DNA of 64,000 nt from assembly GCF_000971235.1 (NCBI RefSeq), contig NZ_BBMB01000012.1, positions 152,138 to 216,137 of the forward strand. Reading direction: 5' to 3'. Of this stretch, positions 58,808-64,000 are shown piece after piece. How positions within the stretch are numbered: position 1 is the stretch's first letter; each line of letters begins with the position of its first letter. The position numbers and the translations under genes were made by a program. The notes under the pieces were generated by a model. That model had not been told where the DNA came from and did no database searches. It saw only the letters and a list, made by a program, of their open reading frames with translations. The DNA is from Demequina subtropica. GTDB taxonomy: Bacteria > Actinomycetota > Actinomycetes > Actinomycetales > Demequinaceae.

Positions 58808-61800
58808 GAGCCCTGCTCCCGCCACAGGTCTTCGTACTCGCGGTAGCCGAGGTAGTCGCTTACATCGCCGAAGTTGTCGGCCATGTCAACGATCAGGCAC
58901 TCGTCTTTGCCGCCGTTCTCAGGTCCGCGCAGACCACGTCCCGCCATCTGGATGTATGCGTTGGGGCTGAAGGTGGGCCGAGCGATATAGAGCGCCCGCA
59001 CGCCTGGAGCATCGAACCCCTGGATCAGGAGGTCGCAGTTCGCGAGGATCTGAATCTCACCAGCCTTGAACTGCTCGATGACATCGCGTCGCTGCTGGCG
59101 GCCGGTCTGGCCCGAGACAGAGTCAGCCGCCCTCCCCCTGTATCTCAGAGTCGCGGCCAGAACTTGCGCGGAAAGCACGTTAGGCGTGAAGACGAGCACC
59201 GGCCAGGACTCGTCTTGGCGCAGGATATGGTCGACCAAGATCGACATGCGCTGCTGGTCTCGCCCAACCCGGTTGAGGACGGCAGGGCTGATTCGGCGGA
59301 GGCTTCTCACCTCATCGGCCTCACCAGGGAGGAGAGATACATCGACGCCCTGGAGGACTTCGTGTTTGACGCGCGCCAGCACTCCCAGTTCTGCCAATTG
59401 CGTATAGGCGTCGCCGTCGAATGCGTCGATCTTCCGGTTGCCGAAGCGGCTGGCGAGGGCCTTGGTGGCGGACTCAGAAGTCCCCTTGAACGGCGTCGCG
59501 GACAGACCGACAAGGGGTCGCTCCCATCCACGGCCCGCGATGCCAAGCCACTCGAGGAGTCTCGTGTAGAGCCTGGAGTCACCGGCCCGATGACCCTCGT
59601 CGATGATGACTGCCGCTGCGTCGCGGAGCCAGGCATACTCCGAGTTTCCGATGATCTTGTCGAGCTTCGCATCGGTGGCCACAATGACGCTGAACTCAGT
59701 ATCAGGCTCGTGGACGATGTGGTTCTCCCAGAGCCGGCCGATTGTGAGGGGTCGTTCATCGCCGAGCCCTCGCCAGACGGTGCTGAAGGTCTGAACGGCC
59801 TGTTCGCACAGTTCCTGGGATTGGGCGATCCACAGGATCGGGCCATTCAGCCTATCGTCCTTGAACAGGCGGAGCACTGTCTCTGACGCGACGCGAGTCT
59901 TGCCGGCACCCGTGGGAAGCTCGACCATCGCCTTGAGCGCGCGTCCGTCAGCCTCGCGGAGGGTGAGCACGTCACGAAGCTGCCGGCTGATCTTCTCCTG
60001 GAACGAATGCAGCGGGTTGAGGATAACTGCACCCGGCACGACGAACTCGTCAACTTGACGTTGGTTCCTGCGGCCGGCGAATGCACTGCCGAAACTCATC
60101 TTCCTCAGCCATGCGACTGTTGCGGGCCGACCAGCCCACTCGTCGGGGACGTCGGGGAATCCGATGTCGCGGAACGCGTCGGCAAGCATCCGGATGGAAT
60201 CTGATCCGTAGACGGTGAGGAACAGTTCCGATACTGAAGTCCCGTCATCTACAAGCGCCTGGGCTTCGAGCGCCGACCAAAGGCCCTTGGGAAGAGCTTC
60301 TCGGAGCTCGTCCGGTCCGAAGTAGACGTCCAGGCGCTCCGCGTCAGTGGTCGCGGCTTGCGCTTCGTGCCGCATTCCTTCCAGCATCTGGTCGAGGCCG
60401 GCCTTCAGTACTGCGTCAAGTTCCGCGTTGTTCAGCTGGAGATCGAATTCCGTGTTGACGAAGCGCAGAGCCTCGCGTTCGTCGGCGCTGCTCCGAATCA
60501 CGAGGTTCACTCCGTCGAGCAAGGCCTCGTGGCTCTGATCCTCAACGCCATCCTCGAAGGTCACCCGCTTGACGATGACGGCGGCGCGGGAGATCGTCGC
60601 ATTCGCGACCTTGGCCGCGACGAGCGTGTGGCGAAGCCCAGGGAAGACGTCAAGGATCCGCTCCCGATCCTGCTCTCCCTCGGTGAACATCGAGAACGAT
60701 AGGCCGTCTTCGACGCTCTTGCATCCAACGCGCGAGACGAGTTGGTCGACGTCGCCGTCGGCCACGCGCAAGTACGGCTTCTGGCGCGCAGCGAGGAACG
60801 CCTGCTGTTCGTCCGATGTCGCAAGGTACACAGTGTTCGTGGGCCGCGCCTCGACCATGCGACCGACGCGCGCGGGAACGCTTGGAGGTTTGGTACCCGA
60901 GAAGGCGTGAGTGGTCGCCGCGAGAATGAACTCGACAAGGACGTCATCCTTGAGAGTCGGGGGGTAAAGGTCTTGATCGAGCGCTTCGCGGAGCATCGAC
61001 TGCGGAAGTGCCTCAAGTTCAGATGGCAACTCGAGCGCCTCGCCCACCTGACGCGGTCCCCTGAACAAGGGCAGGAGTCCGTCGTACCTTACGAGCGACG
61101 CGGCAGCGACGTCCGCTGGGCGGCGAGGTCCACGGGTCGTCGGCAGAAGGCCAGCGTCCTCGACGGCCCACCGCGCTGGCGATTTGACCGCGTAAGTCCT
61201 CCCAGTGTCCAAGTCTTCGCAGACCCACGCCCGGTCGCCCCGGTCGAGCAGATCGGACGTCCAAGATTCGCGGATCGCAGCGGGGGCGTCCACGTCACGC
61301 AGCATGAACAGCATCGAGACCGGTCCAGGCCCTCCGCTCGGCGTGAGATCGATCCGCTCGGTTGGCCGCTCCCCCGGGCCACGTGAGCTCTCAAGCGTCG
61401 AGAGCACGTAGCGGCGGTAGTCCTCCGCCATCGGCTCATCCTCGAAGGCGAAGTTCTCGACTGGGGTGCGGACCACGCCCAGCTTGTGTGCCACGGCCGG
61501 TAGGCAGCGCTCGTGGTCCAGGATTCTGGAGTCGAACTCGGCTCCGAACGATTCGGCGAGATCGAACACTTGGGTCGGCCAAGACCAGCCACCATCCTTG
61601 GTTGGGACCATGACCTTCGCACGATGCTGGTTCAACACCCTCACCGCGACTGGAACCGCAACGTCCATGACGGCGTCCCAGAGCTTCGGGAGCTCCGCAG
61701 CGTTTGGCGGAACTGACATACGCGCCAAACGCGCGTGAAGGATCGACTCCGGATCCAAATCCCGGAATCCAACGTGCCGAAGGTCGGCCTCAACCCCCGG

Positions 61801-63516
61801 TTCCGCCAAGAACGCAGGATCGACGAAGATCGCTCCCTCGATGTCGACCTCCACATCCTTGTTGAGGAAGACGACGTCCTTGTCCTTGAGTGCGAGGAAG
61901 CCAGCGGTAGTTGGAACCACTTTGGCGGTGGCAATCGCCTCGATCTTCCCCTGCTGCGTTACTGCAACTCTGAACGCTTCTGCGGACGATCTTGGGTCGC
62001 TGCCCTCTGCCCACTCGCGGAACCACGACAGGGCCCCCCTCTTGTTGACATGGTCAAGCGCCCTCTTGAGTTCGCGCCCGCCAGGGTCAATCCCCGAGCT
62101 GGCGATGTCGGCGATGAAGAGATCGCGGACGCGGTTGACGCGAGTCGGCGTGGCGTAGCACTTCGGGTGAGGCACGTCGTCACCAGTATTCGGCGAGGCG
62201 CACCACGCCTCGTGAACATCTGAAGGGAGGCTCACCTCGAAGTCGAGCGGCCGCAGCTCAGCGACGTGCCGCAGTCTCCCGGTCGCATCCGGAATCACGT
62301 CCCGCTTCGCTGCAATTTGGGGGATGTGCGCGATAAGGACCTCGTCGCCGAAGCTCAGGATCTCGCGGCCACGCGCGGGCATGTAGTCGAGGTGCGCCGC
62401 GGGGTCGTTGTCGCGCACCTTTGGCAGCAAGTCAACAAAGAGCGCGGAGACCGTGCGCAAGATCTCCTTGTTGTAGTCATTTCGAAGAAGGGTCGTGCGG
62501 TCGTCATTAACGCTCCAGGGCGCGTTGAAGAGTGCCGACGCCGAGGTCTTGTCTTGGAGCGGGAAGTACGACCAGAACTGCCCGATGCGCTGGCGCACCT
62601 GGCGCTCGGGGACCGCGACTGTGACCTTCACCTCAGCGCGTGAAACAGCCTCGCCAACCTGCCGGCGCGCCTCCGCGGATGGCGCGTGCATGGTCTCGCC
62701 AACAAACCACGTGTCACCCTCACCGTTAGGGCGCTCAATCCGAAGCCGCCCGTCGCCAAGGTCACGCGAGACGTGGGACGTCTCGAACCCTTCGTCGCCC
62801 AGGACTCGCAACTTCACCTCGCGGACCGCGCCAACAAATAGCAGGAACTCGTCCGAGAAGTCCTCGATCTCGCGCTTCAGGCGCTCGATGTCGGTGATAT
62901 TGGGAAGCTTGACGACGGTAGCTGCCCAAGCGCCAAGTCCTGCCAGGATCTCGTCGTTCGCAAATTCAGTGGCGGGGTCGATCAGTGTCGCTGTTCGGAG
63001 AACCGGGAACCGCCGCACGCCCGAGCCAACGCGTGAGAGCGCTGCGCGCGCGTCGGGAGAGTTGAACTCGAACGACACAGAACGACTGAAGACCTGCGGC
63101 GCATCAGAAATGGCGAGCACCGACTTGAACCCCAGGCCGAAGCGCCCGATTTCGTCGCCTCGCTTACCGCTGAGATGCGCCATAGTGATCGCGGTGAGGC
63201 CCGTCGTCGAGAATGGGCGGCCAGCGTTGGCGCAGTACAGAGTGCGCATATCAGGGTCGAGCACAATCTCGACGCGCCCCGCCGCGTCGCCAAGCGCATG
63301 AGCGTCCGTGCCGGCAAGCGCATCTGCGGCGTTCTGAACGAGCTCGAGCAGGGTTCGGTTCGCGTAGCCGCCCGTGCGGATCGACTCTTCATGGTTTGCG
63401 TGCTCGGAGATCAGGTCCGGGTGGATCTTGTAGGAGTCGATCGTCCGCTCGAACTGGCGGCTGACTTCGGCGACGAGGCTAGGGTCCGGGCGCCATACGG
63501 CAATATCAGTAGTCAT
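58804..63516 (-). CDS. Giant fusion: sacsin-like GHKL ATPase plus C-terminal SF2 helicase
   Basis: 1570 residues, first gene of the defence operon. ATG 63516 follows GAGGTGATTGCCG. The N-terminus (about 20-200) is a sacsin/Hsp90-like ATPase: HEESIRTGGYANRTLLELVQNAADAL (N box), LYCANAGRPFS, and GRFGLGFKSVLAISDAP. Residues about 250-1150 are a long region without recognised motifs that may sense or bind a ligand. The C-terminus (about 1190-1560) is an SF2 helicase: MVELPTGAGKTRVASE, AAVIIDEGHRAGDSRLY (DEGH, about 1306), VGLSATPFKGT, and YIQMAGRGLRGPENGGKDECLIVDMAD (motif VI). The helicase half resembles type I/III restriction translocases. The fusion may couple invader recognition to DNA translocation (inference). 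Confidence 0.85.
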   Translation of the reverse strand: MTTDIAVWRPDPSLVAEVSRQFERTIDSYKIHPDLISEHANHEESIRTGGYANRTLLELVQNAADALAGTDAHALGDAAGRVEIVLDPDMRTLYCANAGRPFSTTGLTAITMAHLSGKRGDEIGRFGLGFKSVLAISDAPQVFSRSVSFEFNSPDARAALSRVGSGVRRFPVLRTATLIDPATEFANDEILAGLGAWAATVVKLPNITDIERLKREIEDFSDEFLLFVGAVREVKLRVLGDEGFETSHVSRDLGDGRLRIERPNGEGDTWFVGETMHAPSAEARRQVGEAVSRAEVKVTVAVPERQVRQRIGQFWSYFPLQDKTSASALFNAPWSVNDDRTTLLRNDYNKEILRTVSALFVDLLPKVRDNDPAAHLDYMPARGREILSFGDEVLIAHIPQIAAKRDVIPDATGRLRHVAELRPLDFEVSLPSDVHEAWCASPNTGDDVPHPKCYATPTRVNRVRDLFIADIASSGIDPGGRELKRALDHVNKRGALSWFREWAEGSDPRSSAEAFRVAVTQQGKIEAIATAKVVPTTAGFLALKDKDVVFLNKDVEVDIEGAIFVDPAFLAEPGVEADLRHVGFRDLDPESILHARLARMSVPPNAAELPKLWDAVMDVAVPVAVRVLNQHRAKVMVPTKDGGWSWPTQVFDLAESFGAEFDSRILDHERCLPAVAHKLGVVRTPVENFAFEDEPMAEDYRRYVLSTLESSRGPGERPTERIDLTPSGGPGPVSMLFMLRDVDAPAAIRESWTSDLLDRGDRAWVCEDLDTGRTYAVKSPARWAVEDAGLLPTTRGPRRPADVAAASLVRYDGLLPLFRGPRQVGEALELPSELEALPQSMLREALDQDLYPPTLKDDVLVEFILAATTHAFSGTKPPSVPARVGRMVEARPTNTVYLATSDEQQAFLAARQKPYLRVADGDVDQLVSRVGCKSVEDGLSFSMFTEGEQDRERILDVFPGLRHTLVAAKVANATISRAAVIVKRVTFEDGVEDQSHEALLDGVNLVIRSSADEREALRFVNTEFDLQLNNAELDAVLKAGLDQMLEGMRHEAQAATTDAERLDVYFGPDELREALPKGLWSALEAQALVDDGTSVSELFLTVYGSDSIRMLADAFRDIGFPDVPDEWAGRPATVAWLRKMSFGSAFAGRRNQRQVDEFVVPGAVILNPLHSFQEKISRQLRDVLTLREADGRALKAMVELPTGAGKTRVASETVLRLFKDDRLNGPILWIAQSQELCEQAVQTFSTVWRGLGDERPLTIGRLWENHIVHEPDTEFSVIVATDAKLDKIIGNSEYAWLRDAAAVIIDEGHRAGDSRLYTRLLEWLGIAGRGWERPLVGLSATPFKGTSESATKALASRFGNRKIDAFDGDAYTQLAELGVLARVKHEVLQGVDVSLLPGEADEVRSLRRISPAVLNRVGRDQQRMSILVDHILRQDESWPVLVFTPNVLSAQVLAATLRYRGRAADSVSGQTGRQQRRDVIEQFKAGEIQILANCDLLIQGFDAPGVRALYIARPTFSPNAYIQMAGRGLRGPENGGKDECLIVDMADNFGDVSDYLGYREYEDLWREQGS

Positions 63517-63671
63517 CGGCAATCACCTCGGACCCACAAACGCTTGGCGGCACCAGGCGCCAGCGCACCCACCGATTGGCCCTCCGATGCGGCACCTACC
63601 GCACAACCATTTGGACTCACTAGTTCGCCCGCTCTGCGGCCGTTCCCGGCGCGCATTGCAGCCCCCCGCTG
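63517..63671 (-). other. 5' leader of the defence operon
   Basis: Non-coding stretch between the predicted promoter and the first gene, ending with GAGGTGATTGCCG before ATG. GGCGCC-centred short inverted repeat CTGGCGCCTGGTGCCG (minus) near 63555-63575 may fold. Nothing else recognised. Confidence 0.4.
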
Positions 63672-63699
63672 ATATTGCAACGGCAAACTCCCATGTCAT
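63672..63699 (-). promoter_or_regulatory. Candidate promoter of the defence operon
   Basis: On the minus strand ATGACA (63699-63694) and CAATAT (63677-63672) are spaced 16 bases and match the -35/-10 consensus well for this genome. The -35 lies inside the left arm of the long inverted repeat 63695-63705/63769-63779. Confidence 0.5.
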
Positions 63700-63779
63700 A
63701 CGTGTTGATCCGTACTAGGACCCTGGCGCGACATCACACCAGGCTGTGCCCGGGAGTTTAGGGCCACCACACGTATGAC
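63695..63779. repeat. 11-base inverted repeat upstream of the defence operon
   Basis: GTCATACGTGT (63695-63705) and its exact complement ACACGTATGAC (63769-63779), 63 bases apart, flank the likely promoter region. Core CATACGTG/CACGTATG. A looping repressor with two sites, or the ends of a small element, would explain the spacing. Confidence 0.6.
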
Positions 63780-64000
63780 TCTGGACAGCCACGCCGCACC
63801 GTTGACACTCTCAGTGGCAGCAATTGTCAGGCCTCGGGCTCCACCCTAAGCGAGGCCCGACAGCGTCATTCGCGCAGTGCGCATCGGAAGCAAGGACCAG
63901 CACAACGACGCCGCCCAAAGGCGCAAACGCCCCACGCCAGGGCGCGCGGTTGAGCGGTTGCTGTGGCTCAATCGCCGAACGGGTCTGGACCCCCTTCAGG
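63780..64000. other. Right end of window, no gene recognised
   Basis: 220 bases upstream of the inverted repeat, without an open frame of note on either strand. Short GC-rich repeats (GGCGCAAACGCCC, GCGCGCGGTTGAGCGG) only. The island continues beyond the window, since no intact tRNA-Pro gene has been reached. Confidence 0.4.

Noticed and set aside
50459..63516. Calling the locus a standard DISARM class 1 or class 2 system
   Set aside because: DrmA and DrmB are present, but drmC, drmD, drmE and the methyltransferase are not found in the operon, and the partners differ.

Overview
The window comes from a very high-GC chromosome with the hallmarks of an actinomycete, most likely Micrococcales (Cellulomonadaceae or Demequinaceae-like; inference). 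Signs are GC-rich third codon positions, frequent GTG starts, tandem NrdR boxes, many leaderless promoters (TAnnnT followed 6-8 bases later by ATG/GTG) and E. coli-type PntA/PntB.

Layout. 1-2.4 kb: the 5' part of a class III (anaerobic) ribonucleotide reductase gene, nrdD, with two NrdR boxes upstream. 2.4-14.4 kb: housekeeping and envelope genes (M15 peptidase, DHODH-like enzyme, phosphodiester glycosidase plus a GT2-GtrA fusion, Pr6Pr-like membrane protein, glutamate decarboxylase, YrhK-like membrane protein, MetE-like methyltransferase, LRV-like repeat protein, a second PLP decarboxylase). 14.5-17.5 kb: pntA-pntB transhydrogenase. 17.7-30.2 kb: one 12.5-kb gene for an about 4168-residue secreted, wall-anchored protein with 28 DUF11-type repeats. 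30.3-37.2 kb: small lipoprotein, LURP-one, SRPBCC, ABM, amine oxidase, a VOC-HxlR pair with an operator-like inverted repeat, and an SDR-DUF2867 protein. 37.3-50 kb: DEAD-box RNA helicase, membrane alpha/beta hydrolase, SDR with a Cys4 cluster, acyltransferase, P-loop kinase, nucleosidase, RsmC/RlmG-like methyltransferase and several unknowns.

At about 50.2 kb the 3' third of a tRNA-Pro-like gene, followed by its own terminator, marks the edge of an acquired island that runs off the right end. Its composition is visibly less GC-rich. It carries a compact minus-strand operon, read right to left: a 1570-residue fusion of a sacsin-like GHKL ATPase and an SF2 helicase; a NERD nuclease-UvrD helicase fusion; DrmA; DrmB; and then, after a gap with its own promoter, a GHKL ATPase with a Ymh/TIGR02391-type C-terminus. 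The first four genes overlap by 4, 4 and 20 bases. DrmA and DrmB are the core of DISARM anti-phage systems, but DrmC, DrmD, DrmE and a methyltransferase are absent from this operon. It is therefore the best candidate here for an undescribed DrmAB-containing defence system.

Two window-wide signals also stand out. At least ten genes share an almost fixed leaderless promoter geometry. The octamer GACGATGC/GCATCGTC occurs about 37 times (counted by eye) where about two would be expected from base composition, and is much sparser in the island.
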